From positions 4,036,148-4,100,147 of the forward strand of contig CM030931.1 of the NCBI GenBank assembly GCA_018136815.1: a stretch of 64,000 bases of DNA, given 5' to 3'. This document shows positions 9,971-20,444 of this stretch, piece after piece. The notes beneath the pieces are model-generated. The model saw only the letters and a program-made list of their open reading frames with translations. It was not told where the DNA came from and searched no databases. Both the position numbers and the translations under genes were made by a program. The stretch's first letter is position 1; every line of letters starts with the position of its first letter. Source of the DNA: Isochrysis galbana (Eukaryota; Haptophyta; Isochrysidales; Isochrysidaceae).

Positions 9971-10085
9971 GAGTGGGTGAGCAGTTCGTCCGAGTGGGCA
10001 GTTCGTCAAAGTGGGCAGTTCGTCAGAGTGGGCAGTTCGTCAGAGTGGGCAGTTCGTCAGAGTGGGCAGTTCGTCGGGTGGGTGG
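9971..10085. repeat. 18-bp minisatellite
   Basis: About six head-to-tail copies of GTGGGCAGTTCGTCAGAG, the outer ones diverged. It lies inside an ORF of doubtful reality (frame reads repeated WAVRQS/GQFV). Confidence 0.85.
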
Positions 10086-11189
10086 GGCAGTTAGAAGTTG
10101 AGTGGATGAGAATTGCCCAAACTGCCCAACTCACCAGCTACTCAACTTGCCAACTGCCCATATTCTCGAGCATTTGGTTGAGATCCGCTCTGGGTCTAAA
10201 TAAAACGCAAAATAAGAGACAGCTGAAATCTGGTGGTGCCTAGGTGTTTCGTGACGGGTTTTACCAAACGTGACTCCATTGCCCACGCTGCCTCCGCCAT
10301 CATCTTAGGATCTCTGTGAAAACGTCTATGACAGTAATGAAGAAATCAGTCTGGAGATGGGAAGTACAACATGTGTGCATATCCATCCTCGGATTTCATC
10401 ACACAGATCACTCCGTGGTGGATCACGTGTGATATGTAACGGTCTCTCCCGTTGAGGCGAGACGAGTGATTTTCGGAAGGATCCACACCCGTTGGTTACG
10501 CACCACTGAGATGACGTTGCAACAAAGTAGATTCTTCATCTACAAGAACCATATCGCAAGGGACGCTCCCCGCTCCCCTATCGACGATATTCTCTGCCAC
10601 CATAGAAGCTTCCCGTTGCGACGTGCAGACAGGTGAGGTGACACTTGACGGGTCTCTTCGTCTGGTTCCATAGGACGCTTCAAAGAAGAGGAGTCCATCG
10701 CGATTCTGGTACGTGGGGAGGGCGACAGGGGAGAGGAGGGCTGTGAAGGGAGAGGGGGGCTGGTAGGCAACGCAGGGTGCGGGCGGCAGGGGGGCGGGGG
10801 GCGGGGCGGACTTCAGGGAGCCTGCTCAACTGCAGGGAACTGATCTACTGCAGGGAACTGCTCACCCTTCCTCGTCTCCTCCCTATAGACGTGTGACGAA
10901 ACTTGTTGTCTGCTTTTACGCGGTCGGTGCTCTTTGGTATGGACATACACCCATCAGATTTGCAGAGTCTACTTGGTGCTGTGTGTGAGACGTAGATCGT
11001 GATTTCAACGAGATATCGATATCGCCCCTGCCCCAAATCGAGTGAATGGAGTCAGACCACGTGTGTGTTTCAACATGTGAAGTGTCAAGTTGAGTCAAGG
11101 AACTTCCACGTGACAACGAAAGGTGTTAGCAGGGATGGGGATAATTGAACGCTTTTGGTCTGAGGGGAGTCGCCGCAAGACAGGTTGGG
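10086..11189. other. Intergenic with a possible retroelement ORF start
   Basis: No host gene is supported. On the minus strand a short ORF from 10698 to 10540 starts MDSSSLKRPMEPDEE, similar in layout to the KRPRP-bearing starts of the retroelement family at 14.6 and 47.1 kb. No 5' hairpin is clear, so I treat it only as a possible fragment. 10240-10540 is unique, AT-balanced and has no long frame. Confidence 0.3.
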
Positions 11190-11275
11190 AGGGGAGAGGA
11201 AGGAGTAGGGGCGTGGCGACCAACTTGAGGTCCAAGGCCACGAGCGAGGCGAGTTTTTAAAAGGTCTTTTTTCCC
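11190..11275 (+). mobile_element. 3' end of a non-LTR retroelement
   Basis: GGGCGTGGCGACC, a spacer, then CACGAGCGAGGCGAGTTTTTAAAAGGTCTTTTTT matches the final part of the family 3' end (GGGCGTGGCTAC ... GCGAGAATATTAAAAGGTTTTTT at 35.99-36.04 kb). The upstream part of this copy is not recognisable. Confidence 0.45.
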
Positions 11276-11968
11276 TCCCTCCCCTCTTCCTTGGCTCGCG
11301 TAGTTTGTAGGCTCTCCCGCCCTTCTTCGCTTCTACTGCAACGCCGATGAGCATGCCGCTCCGCTCGCGCGCCCCCTACGTGCCGCAATGTCTGCCCTTC
11401 CCGTCGTGCCGCTGGACTCCCTAGCAGCTGAGGCTCATCCCATAGCCTAAGCTGCCTCCCCGTGTGCTCCCTCCCACCCCGGGTGTGCCCTCCGTCCCCA
11501 TGCCCCTCTCGCTTCTATAAACCATGCTACATTTCATCGATCCACACGCACATAGCTCCAACCACAACCTGGCATGGGCCTCCACCCTGCCAATCCCAAC
11601 ACCGCCCGCCCTTACAACCCCTCTTTCCTATCTCCTTCGCCCTTTCCCCCCATCGGCCTTTTGTTTTCGGTTTCCGGGGTGCGGCCCGTGTCCGCTACCT
11701 CGGGGCCGGTTGTCAGGGTATGGTCAGGGTCAAGTCTGTTGACCGTCGTTCGGTCACTACCCTCTCGAGGCTTCAAAGGTGGAGCGCGGGCACTCGCGTC
11801 CCCAGCAAGGGTCATCGTCCGCCTCGTCCTTTTGCCTCTTCCCCATTGTACTCACCACCCAAACTCTCATTCGGCAAGAATCCGGGTTCCACTTGATGCG
11901 TGGTATTGGGCACGACGGCGATTTGGTATGTCATCGTTGTGATCATTCAACTACTCTTTTCTAGAGGA
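11276..11968. other. Intergenic, no gene seen
   Basis: C-rich sequence with only low-complexity frames. It ends at the stop codon of the minus-strand hydrolase (11969). Confidence 0.4.
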
Positions 11969-13659
11969 TCAAGGAGGCAGCCGGCTGCAGAAATCTGCAA
12001 TCGCAGCGTTCACTTCTTCTGGTGCTTCATCTTGTGGGCAATGCCCTGCCTTGATGGACACCCGCTCGCAAGGATGTCCCAGCTGGCGGCACATTGCCTG
12101 CATTTTGTCCGCTACCTGGGCACAAGGTGGATCGGAGCCGCTTTGATCAATCAAGGAGAGAAGGCACTTAGAAGGTAGGCCTCAGGAAGGTAATGTCAAG
12201 CTCAAGTTTGCGGTTGCTCATCGCACCTGTGGCCTGATCCATGGATCTTGCTCCCCCCACACCAGTGCAATGGGTACATCTAGCTTGCCCAAGAGCACAT
12301 CAATGCACTGATTGTCATCCAAGGGTTTAGCACTCGTTCGCGAGACAATCCTGGAGAACACCTACGATCATTACCCACACAACGGCCATGGTCAACAACT
12401 TTCGCAGGACGCGATGGGATTCTAGCTATCTTATCGGCTTCGAGCCCATCAGCACTGTGGACACTCGCAAGTGAAGATGAAGGATCAAACATAGATGAGC
12501 CAGAATTTTGGCATGCTTGGACTTCATCTCCCCCTAGACTTGTTTATGAGTTGCCATGACCATGGGAAAGTTATGTGACGCCCGCTACAGCATTCGCACC
12601 TCTGCAGCATTTGGATGCCTAGCGGGCCATTCGATTGACGCGATCAAGTCTTCGTCCGCACGCTCTGGCTTGATTGGATACACCTGCCGCAACACCTGCT
12701 CTCCGAGAGTTATCATGGAGGAGGTGCGTGGTCACTAACAGCGGGAACATGGGTGCATGAGGGGGCTGTAGAACGCATCCGACCCTTTTTTCTGTGGCGG
12801 TTTCGAAGATGGCCAACTTTCTCTGATGAATTACTTCAGACTCGGTGACCAGAGATTGCTTGAAGCTCCTCACCTGTGCAATTCGAGCCGGTTGTTTAGT
12901 GAGAACGAAGGCGCCGCTTAGGAGGATCTTCCGCAAGGCAGCTCCTACTGTGTCCACCGTGCCGGACCATGCTGTGGAGAAGCCGGTCAATGGCGAGGGC
13001 GCTCCGCGAGCTCCCTTTCGTCGTTGCGACTGCACACGCTCCGCTGGTGTTGGCGAGAAACGCCCTGCCCCATTAAGAGATGCGATGCCTCGCACAAGGG
13101 ATGGTTCAGACGCTGCAAGTGCCAGAGCTGTCAAGCCGCCGATGCTGTTTCCTGCAACAACAGCGCGTCTCACCGATGTGCGCCCGTCGCCATCTTTCAC
13201 CAAGCCGCACGCTGCAACTTCACGGAGAAATGAGGCGCACTGTGTGACCCAGAGGTCAGAATCGTAGTCCAGCAGTGGCTTGTCACTCGCGCCGAAGCCC
13301 AATAAGTCGATGGCAAACACGCGATTCCCAGCTTGCGCAAGAGCATTGACATTCGAGCGCCAATGGAAGCTTGATGCGCCGAAGCCATGGATGAGCAGCA
13401 GAGGCGGATCGTCCTCATTCCCAGCCTCAATGTATGAGACCGTGTACTCACGCGGCAGCGCCGCCCTACCGACCGAATCAGAACGATCTCTGTTCCGCCG
13501 GAAGAGCCACGTCTTCTGGAGAGGCACGCCGTCGAGATGGACGCCCAGAGCCTCGGACCATGAGAGCTGCTCTGGCGGTCGAGCAGCCGGGCCTCTCACC
13601 GCCACATTGGGCAGCAGGGCACAGAGCGCGGCTGTAGCCGCCCAGAGCAGCACGCCCAT
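11969..13659 (-). CDS. Alpha/beta hydrolase, pheophytinase/dephytylase-like, four exons
   Basis: The exons on the minus strand are 13659-12874, 12695-12600, 12361-12227 and 12115-11969. All introns (178, 238, 111 bp) are GT-AG, phase 0 and flanked AG|GT. The product is 387 residues. Evidence for the joins is continuous family sequence: PARIAQ-VLRQVYPI, PNAAE-VFSRIVS, WIRPQ-VADKMQ. HGFGASSFHW is the oxyanion segment, GNSIGG the nucleophile elbow (Ser), GEQDPW the catalytic Asp and AGHCPQDE the catalytic His. This pattern is typical of the plastid pheophytinase/chlorophyll-dephytylase-like group of alpha/beta hydrolases. A hydrophobic N-terminus (VLLWAATAALCALL) fits a signal or plastid-targeting leader. 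The ATG at 13659 was preferred to an upstream TTG. The substrate is unproven; the fold is well supported. Confidence 0.8.
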
Positions 13660-13732
13660 CCGGAGCGAATCCAAGGAGGGGAAGGGCGTCAGAGTTTTAT
13701 TGTTGTGTTAGTATAACCTTAGTGCTGCTGGA

Positions 13733-13863
13733 CCGTAGCCCTTCGACGGCAACGGAGCCCCTACCCCGCGATGGGGGTGTGCGCGGTTGGCGCATGGCTC
13801 GTCCGGTGTATGTGGCTAGGAATGCTAGCTAACAAGATGTCATACGACGCTATAAGTTCTAAC
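13733..13863 (+). repeat. Repeat R1 (copy of an approximately 130-bp dispersed repeat)
   Basis: It runs from GACCGTAGCCCTTCGACG to GACGCTATAAGTTCTAACG. It is nearly identical to R2 (about 20097-20238, same orientation) and similar to R3 (about 20315-20444, inverted). The copies contain a short conserved frame beginning MGVCAVG at 13771. R1 and R2 flank the retroelement cluster at 14.3-20.0 kb. Confidence 0.8.
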
Positions 13864-14329
13864 GTGGTATCCCCGCCGAGAGGTCACCGCAATCTCCATG
13901 ACACCAGCGCGCGCATCGAAGCTCAAGGGTGCAACACATCATCGAATGGACTCGACGCATTCGATGAAAGTCTTTCCTTCGAATTTGTGGCTGCCAGCGG
14001 GCCACAAGTTCCCACAACTGGTGGGACCTGGACAATATGGTCAGTCTACACAAATTCTTCAGTGGTGGCCGATACCAGATCCGCAAGCAAGCATTCACCA
14101 GTTCAATCAATCAAGGGTCGCAAGGGTCAAGGGTGGGAAGGACACTTTACCACATCGAATCACTCCAAGCACCCCTCAGCTCTTACTTCTACGGCTGTGG
14201 GGGTCGTGCGACGAAAGCAACGGCCGTCCGCTCTGCACCACGGCGCCGGGCAGGACGATCCTCGTCGAATCCCCCCGGACGCCATCACGCGGAAAGGTCA
14301 CCTCCCGGGCCGGTATGGTCTCCACAACT
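13864..14329. other. Spacer between R1 and the retroelement, no gene seen
   Basis: Several frames stay open but none has convincing protein composition. The longest is the read-through of the R1 frame (to 14412). Confidence 0.3.
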
Positions 14330-14573
14330 CGCTCAAAAAAAAAACACACCTTCTCATATTCTTACCGCACTCGCGGCGAATAGAACCACTACCTACTACA
14401 CGTAGCACGTAGCATACTTTCTACACCCCCACTTCCCCGGCCCTTCTCCCCCCGCCATAAGGCGGCTCCCCCCGTGCACTACTAGGGGGATAGGGGTGAA
14501 GGGCTTAGATATGGTCCGGTGGCCCGCGCCCCCCCCGGTGATCATTCCCCCCCTTCCTCCTGTGTCTCCGAGT
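14330..14573 (-). mobile_element. 3' end of a non-LTR element, inverted, abutting a LINE
   Basis: On the minus strand it runs from CACTCGGAGACACAGGAGG through a CGCC-TTAT-GGCG hairpin to GCGAGTGCGGTAAGAATATG, then oligo-T. It is about 90% alike to the minus-strand copies at 46745-46985 and 63191-63420. It stops exactly where the plus-strand element at 14574 begins, so its own 5' part is absent. Confidence 0.7.
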
Positions 14574-14598
14574 GCAACTAACTTTATAGTTGGACGCG

Positions 14599-17500
14599 AT
14601 GGAGCGCGCCGGCGCGACTCCCCTCTCTTTCGGGCCCCCCGCCGAGGGCGGCCCCCCTGCCCCCATGGACCAGTCGCTGGCGAAGCGACCGCGCCCACCC
14701 TCAGAGGCCGAGCAGGTGCGTGCGACCCGCGTCGCACCACACGGCCCGTGGCCCTGGCCACACCACCCACAGCAGCCATGCTGGCCTCCCCCATGGGAGG
14801 CAGCAGACTGCAGGCCACAGAAGAACAGCATCATGCGGACAAGACCGACGCTCCAATGGGCATGCCTTATGGCAGCGGCCCCTCTCACCCTGGCCAGGGC
14901 CGCGCCGCCTCGGCGGCGCGGCTTAAGGCTGGGTGGCCCTCATGGGCACAACACATTGACAAACACCAACATCTCAAATGCGCATACACAACTCTGTCCA
15001 CACAGAGGGAGACTGACAGGCACGACGCCCAGACGCCACGCACGAACAACACTCCCCCCGACTCCTCACCACCCCCTACCGGCAACACTGACCTCCCCAC
15101 CGCCCGCACCTGACTTTCAGGAACCTGACTCTGAAGGCGAAGATCAACAAATGGATTCAGACGCCACCTACGAACTGTCGTTCCACCAGACGGGCGACCT
15201 TGTCCTCCACGACACGACGGTCTATGCGGCCATCGTCGAGCTTCTCCTAGAGCTTGAGGGCGTCGACCCTGAGCCTGACTTTTGGGCCCGCTCAGCCAGG
15301 GGCCCGTGGCATATCGCCGTCAACGAAGACTGCGCTCAACAATTCCAAGCCCGCTACGGACTCCAGACTACAATCCGCGTCCACCAAGTCGACGTAGCGA
15401 TTCAAATCAAGATAGAATCCATCGAGAACAAACTCAACAAAAAAGGCACCTCGAACCGCAAGGCGCTCTACGAGGCCCTCCAAGACGTAGCAGCGCACTT
15501 CGTGGTAGAAGCGGACGGGCTGGCGCAAGCCTCGAAAATCACCCTAAGCACACTCGTCAAAGCCGTCGAAAAAGAAGGCCTAACGTTCCTTAAAGGAAAC
15601 CGCGAACGCATGAAGCTGGAAGGTGAGTCGGGCACCTTTGTGTCCAAGGTGGCTCACTCCACGCGCTGGCACCTTTACGTCGCAGCAACCCAAGGGTCCT
15701 TCCTCACAAGCAACTTCCCGCGCAAACTCCTACTCAATGTCGACAACACGGTCATCCCGGTGAACTACGCCGTACGCGCGTGTAAGGCGCTGGAGATGCC
15801 CCAAGGACTCCAATCCCAACACAAACTGATGATACATGGTAGTCTCAGGGGCTGCAAAGGATGGCGCCCGGAGGTCGCGCGCAACCTCCAGCCGGCACAT
15901 CGGCGCTGCCTCTGCGACGCAGAGGCGGCCAAACGCAAGGCACGCACCGAAGCGTGGAAGCTCGCACCTCGTCCCAAGTCGGTACGCGAGGCACTCGGCA
16001 AAGACCCTCCGAAAACATGCGCGCGCTTCACGCAAGGTCTGTGCCTCCGCAACAAACGCGGAGTCCGATGCAATCTATCGCACGAAGTTCCCGGAGCATG
16101 GATCGACAATAAGTGCACGATCCGCTGCCATCTCCACCCGCACAAAAAGATCCCGGGCGTCTGCCTGAACGGCCCGGCTTGCCTCTTCCTCCACCCAGAG
16201 TACGCTCCTACCTCGGCGCGCGCCTACGCGCTGGCGGCGAGGCGCCGGATAATGCGCATGACTAAAGGAAGATCCCCCCCCCGCCCCAGGCTTACCTTCG
16301 ACTCCACCCTTGGATACCCAGGTGAGGGACCTGTCGCAATCGCGACCTACAACCTCAACGGCACTAAAGGCGGCAGATTAGCCGCAGTGCTGTCGCAAGC
16401 GCGGAAGGCGAAGATAGACATACTAGCGCTCCAAGAACTTCATGCATATGAAGATGGGACGCACCTCCGGGCGCACAGAACAGCCGCCCTGTTAGGGTGG
16501 TCGTGGTTTGCCGCCCCAGGAGAGCTGAGGGACCCTGCCGGCGGCGTCGCTGTGGCGATCAGATATGGAGCCGGCAGGATAACCGTCAGACCGGACACAA
16601 TGGAAATCATACTAGAGGGTAGATGCGTATCAATAGAAATTAACATCGATGAGATAAAATACCGCGTGATATCTATGTACCTTAGCGCGGCATCCGGCCC
16701 CCGAGAAGGACAAATAGCGAGAATACATAAAAAACTAGCCACGCTTGACGCAACCCCGACCCTGATCGGGGGCGACTTTAATTGCGTCGAAGACAATCAA
16801 AATGATACCCGGAGTACGGGAGACACGACGTACCAAAACACACACGGGGCAAAATGGAAGACAGTGGCTAAAAGCCATGGGCTCCGAGACGTACACCACA
16901 CGATGCAACTGGGCCCAAGCATGGGATACACGAGAATGTCGGCCACGATCCACACGAGAATAGACAGAATATACCACAGCATCGACTCGGACACCTTCCA
17001 GTGGCAGAAACACGGTCCGAGCCCAGATCTATTCTCGGGCAAAGCCGCGTCGGACCACCTCCCGGTCCTCGCGACCTTTGAAACTCCGAGCTACAGGTCA
17101 GGGCGCCGCTTTGACGCACCGATAGACCTAGAGATCATCCACGAGAAAGGAGCGAAGAACACAGTAGAAATACTACTACGAAACGCCATGCGAAAGATGG
17201 ACGAAGGGGAGGACCCGGAAACCGTGTGGGAAAACACGAAGAGACACATAGCCACATTCCTAAGAGAAGAGACAGGGGCTAGAGCGCAACCCTCAATACA
17301 ATCTGCTTTGGAACTGAAAGCTGCGAGGCTGAACATACAGCTAGCAAAACAAGGACCGAACGAAAAACTAACGCGGGACATAGCCCAAACCCATAAAGAG
17401 ATAGCAGAAGCCCGCAGCAGAATCCCGCTAAAGAGGCTCCCGCTCCACCGCCAGCTCCGACGCGAGGACCTACACTCCAAAGAATTCTTCGAACAACTCA

Positions 17501-18123
17501 AGACCCGAAAATGGAAGGCCAACGTCACCGAACTATTCAGAACCAGGAACTGGGACCAGCCAGTTCACTCGGAACACGAGACCGCAACCTCGGACTACGA
17601 TATCAGAAGAGAGTTCCGGAGATACTACGTATGGCTATACTCCCCCAAAGAGGCCCACAGGGTCCCAGACCTTGAGAACGCACTGACGGACCGCCCTCTA
17701 AGCGACCTGGATAAATGTCGCATAGAGGGGCGCATCGATGTCGAAGAAACGAGTCAGGCCATCAGAAGCCTTGGCTCCGGCAAGAGTGCGGGACCGGATG
17801 GACTACCGGCAGAAGTATACAAGGCGCACGACGAGCTAGCGGCACCAATATTGACTAAATTGTATAACCTAGCACTAGACAAGGGGACACTTGCGTACAC
17901 GATGCGGGAAGGAGACATAATCCTACTATATAAAAAGGGAGATGCGCGAGACCCGCGAAACTACAGACCGATCACACTACTACAAAGCGACTACAAGATC
18001 CTAGCCAAAATATTAACCAATAGGTTAAGCAAAGTAATAGGCAGGATAATATCGAAAAACCAACTGGGGTTCGTGCCGAGACGGCTCATCAGCGAGGCCA
18101 CGCACCTTCACGACGCCCTATAG
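14599..18123 (+). CDS. Retrotransposon protein: CCCH fingers, AP-endonuclease, partial RT
   Basis: The ORF has 1174 codons from the ATG at 14599, seven bases after the 5' hairpin. The N-terminus has MERAGAT and a LAKRPRPP basic motif (about 30). Two CCCH fingers lie at 473-535 (C-x7-C-x8-C-x3-H, then a C-x5-C-x3-H ending). The endonuclease-exonuclease-phosphatase domain spans 580-830. Its motifs are ATYNLNG, LALQELHA (Glu), GGDFN, TRIDRIY and ASDHLPVL, so it looks catalytically intact. RT motifs begin at about 1055 (KSAGPDGLPAEVY, then ILLYKKGDARDPRNYRPI, ending QLGFVPRR). The frame stops at DAL before the FADD box, so reverse transcription is lost. CCCH fingers in place of a separate ORF1 suggest a single-ORF LINE. 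Confidence 0.8.
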   Translation: MERAGATPLSFGPPAEGGPPAPMDQSLAKRPRPPSEAEQVRATRVAPHGPWPWPHHPQQPCWPPPWEAADCRPQKNSIMRTRPTLQWACLMAAAPLTLARAAPPRRRGLRLGGPHGHNTLTNTNISNAHTQLCPHRGRLTGTTPRRHARTTLPPTPHHPLPATLTSPPPAPDFQEPDSEGEDQQMDSDATYELSFHQTGDLVLHDTTVYAAIVELLLELEGVDPEPDFWARSARGPWHIAVNEDCAQQFQARYGLQTTIRVHQVDVAIQIKIESIENKLNKKGTSNRKALYEALQDVAAHFVVEADGLAQASKITLSTLVKAVEKEGLTFLKGNRERMKLEGESGTFVSKVAHSTRWHLYVAATQGSFLTSNFPRKLLLNVDNTVIPVNYAVRACKALEMPQGLQSQHKLMIHGSLRGCKGWRPEVARNLQPAHRRCLCDAEAAKRKARTEAWKLAPRPKSVREALGKDPPKTCARFTQGLCLRNKRGVRCNLSHEVPGAWIDNKCTIRCHLHPHKKIPGVCLNGPACLFLHPEYAPTSARAYALAARRRIMRMTKGRSPPRPRLTFDSTLGYPGEGPVAIATYNLNGTKGGRLAAVLSQARKAKIDILALQELHAYEDGTHLRAHRTAALLGWSWFAAPGELRDPAGGVAVAIRYGAGRITVRPDTMEIILEGRCVSIEINIDEIKYRVISMYLSAASGPREGQIARIHKKLATLDATPTLIGGDFNCVEDNQNDTRSTGDTTYQNTHGAKWKTVAKSHGLRDVHHTMQLGPSMGYTRMSATIHTRIDRIYHSIDSDTFQWQKHGPSPDLFSGKAASDHLPVLATFETPSYRSGRRFDAPIDLEIIHEKGAKNTVEILLRNAMRKMDEGEDPETVWENTKRHIATFLREETGARAQPSIQSALELKAARLNIQLAKQGPNEKLTRDIAQTHKEIAEARSRIPLKRLPLHRQLRREDLHSKEFFEQLKTRKWKANVTELFRTRNWDQPVHSEHETATSDYDIRREFRRYYVWLYSPKEAHRVPDLENALTDRPLSDLDKCRIEGRIDVEETSQAIRSLGSGKSAGPDGLPAEVYKAHDELAAPILTKLYNLALDKGTLAYTMREGDIILLYKKGDARDPRNYRPITLLQSDYKILAKILTNRLSKVIGRIISKNQLGFVPRRLISEATHLHDAL

Positions 18124-18125
18124 TA

Positions 18126-19637
18126 GGGAAGAGTGCTCGGCATATGTCGAACACCTCCCAGAGATCTTCGTACTTGAGGGCCGCGCGATCCGCAAAACAG
18201 AGTTCCTAGACTCATGGGACGCCGTGGTTGACCACGCGCGGCAAATACTAGGCAAGTCGTCGGAGCGCCCAATACCCGACCCCGGTGAGAGGACCTGCCA
18301 GGAGGGCAAAGACTCCATCCAAGAGCCGGGGGAAACAAAACGTGAAGAGATTAGAGCCTCAGAGGACAACAAATACAAATACATCAAAAGACTTAACAAC
18401 ATATGGATTCACACAGACACCGACTATCTCGGGGAGGTCTCCGACACCGGTGGCGTAGTGAACGCCGAGGAAACACAACGATACCACCCCCCGGCTATCG
18501 CAAGGAGGCCGCAGCGCGGCCCCCCGTGGCTTGAGGATGAGTAGCGCGGCGCGGCGCGCCGCGCATCCTGTTACTTCATGACAAGTTAAAAGATACCAAA
18601 GGGGGCCACTGAACGCACAGGGCACACTAACAGTATCGCTCACAAATCAAACGCACACACGGGGGGATTGCGTGGGAGACTCACACAAGCGAACAAGGAG
18701 AGAAGGGGAGAGATCACGGCTCGACCCATGCGGCCCTCTCCACCTCCTCATCCCAATATAAGTTCTAGGGTGCACACCACGCAAAACCATCCGTGATACC
18801 GGCCCGATGGGAGAACGGATACAAAGGGCCAAAATACATGGAATATCCGCTGGCCGACGAGTACGCCATACAAAAAGGAAAAATCGCACTCGACGCGATC
18901 ACGGTTTCCGACATAACGAAAGCCGCGCTCAAGGCGACAAGACTAAACAACCCGCAAACGGCCAAAATAGCTTGGGAAAAGCGCCTAGACATCTCGAAAG
19001 ACAACTGGAAACACATAGCCAGGCTATACACCCTGCCGCTGTTAAAGCACACGGACAAACACCCGCACTTCAAACACATCACCCACAGGAGGATAGGTAC
19101 CAAAAATAGATTCGCGACAAGCACAACCAACAAGTGCAGAATGTGCAACCAACATCAAGAGGACTCATGCCACCTAGCGTGGCGCCCCGCGACAAAAAAA
19201 AAATCGACACCATAGATGCGATCGCTAACTACACTCCGAAAACGAATAGGTCACATGGGCAGAAAACAAAGGATAGGCTATTCGCATACCCAGACGCGAC
19301 CACCCCCGACAGCCTGAAAACCCTTTACATCATAGCCTGGAGATACATAATAAGAGACTTCTACAGAATAGAGTTCGAATCATATGAATACCATTACATA
19401 CCGGTTTTAGAATCCACGCTCATAAGATTCACCACCCTGGTGAGGGGCCTTACTCCGTCGAAAACCTGTCGCCCGATGCGCACTCGCACGGCGGCCCAGG
19501 GTAGAAAACCTAAAATAAAAAAGCTAGCGGAGCTCAGCGCCCCGATATTTACAGAAGACAACAAAGGTAAACTAATAATGAGCGACAACCTCGGCCTGGT
19601 GGCGGAAGCGATCGGCCTCGCCGAAAGGCTCGCCTGA
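18126..19637 (+). pseudogene. C-terminal remnant of the LINE ORF (broken frames)
   Basis: Three open segments continue the protein after the RT deletion. 18126-18544 reads EECSAYVEHLPEIF... . 18793-19215 reads ARWENGYKGP...HFKHITHRRIGTKNRF and a CRMCNQHQEDSCHLA zinc-knuckle-like motif. 19194-19637 reads IIAWRYIIRDFY...APIFTEDN. Each has a counterpart in the intact frame at 40193-41458 (EECAAYL, HFKHVLHRRIATANRF, CRFCG...THLASC, ILAWRYILTDFY). Relative to that copy, this one has a frameshift after 19190 and an interruption at 18545-18790. Confidence 0.75.
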
Positions 19638-20096
19638 GGTCGAGGCACACCCTCCCCTCCCCCCCCTCCTTGAGAGAACCACCCACGAAGAAGAACAACT
19701 CACGAGCATGAGGCACCCCAGCAACGGCGCAACACCTACACCACAGCAGCGAGAAACCGGTCACCCAGAGGCACAGGCACAGGAGGAAGGCGAGAACAGA
19801 CCACTGAGGGCCGATGCACCCCGCCCGACCCAGCCCCCCCCACGACCCGGGCCCCTAAGTAGAGCACGAGGGGAGTTGCCGCAAGGCGGGAAGTGTGAGG
19901 AGAGGAAGGGAGAAGGGATCTGGGCGTGGCTACAATAGACAACCCCGTAGCCGCGCGCGTGGCGAGAATATTAAAAGTTTTTTTTTTCGAGGCCGGCATC
20001 GACCATACCATCGATTGTGATGTCGCGCCCGCCACCAACGACGCCAATCTACCCGACCTAGCTGAGGCTAACGAAGCTCATCTCGACCGTAGCACC

Positions 20097-20444
20097 GTAC
20101 GTAGCCCTTCGTTCGACGGCAACAGAGCCCCTACCTACCCCGCGATGGGGGTGTGCGCGGTTGGCGCATGGCTCGTCCGGTGTATGTGGCTAGGAATGCT
20201 AGCTAACAAGATGGCATACGACGCTATAAGTTCTAACGAAGGGGAAGGGGAAGATTTCCTTCTCCTCTCTGCTAAGCATAGGCATAGGGAGGTTTGTCAT
20301 CGAAGGAGTAGTTGTTAGAAATTATAGTCTTGTAGAAGGTCTTGTAGGCTAGCATCCCTAGCCAGGACATACACATACACCGGACGAGCCATGGGCCAAC
20401 CGCGCACACCCCCATCGCGGGGGGAGGGGCTCCGTTGCCGATGA
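20097..20444. repeat. Inverted pair R2/R3
   Basis: R2 (20097-20238, plus) and R3 (20315-20444, minus) are copies of the repeat at 13733-13863, separated by 76 bp, and could fold into a long hairpin. The small frame starting MGVCAVG is kept in R2 (ATG 20145) and R3 (ATG 20415, minus). R3 differs by in-frame changes, including a nine-base insertion (CMS). Confidence 0.75.

Larger units (their letters stand above)
14574..19990 (+). mobile_element. Non-LTR retrotransposon (APE-endonuclease/RT type), internally decayed
   Basis: It starts with a 6-bp-arm hairpin (14575-14592, CAACTA...TAGTTG). A single long ORF follows at 14599, then remnants of the C-terminal region to 19637. The 3' UTR carries AAGTAGAGCACGAGGGGAG, a GCC-GCAA-GGC hairpin (19878-19887) and the terminus GCGAGAATATTAAAAG plus ten T. 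The reverse transcriptase core is deleted after 18123. A GC palindrome-rich 245-bp insert interrupts the C-terminal region. I see no target-site duplication. Loss of the RT active site means it could not move by itself. Confidence 0.8.

Noticed and set aside
9857..10243. 128-residue ORF with SSEWAVRQSGQFV repeats
   Set aside because: The frame merely reads through an 18-bp minisatellite; flanking residues show no domain.
12619..12873. Contiguous C-terminus of the hydrolase (ending RVNRMAR)
   Set aside because: It reads into intron 1; the family sequence resumes in another frame after a proper AG acceptor at 12696 and continues in three further exons.
14575..14593. 5' hairpins of retroelements as bacterial-type terminators
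   Set aside because: They are followed by start codons, have no U-tract, and the genome is eukaryotic.
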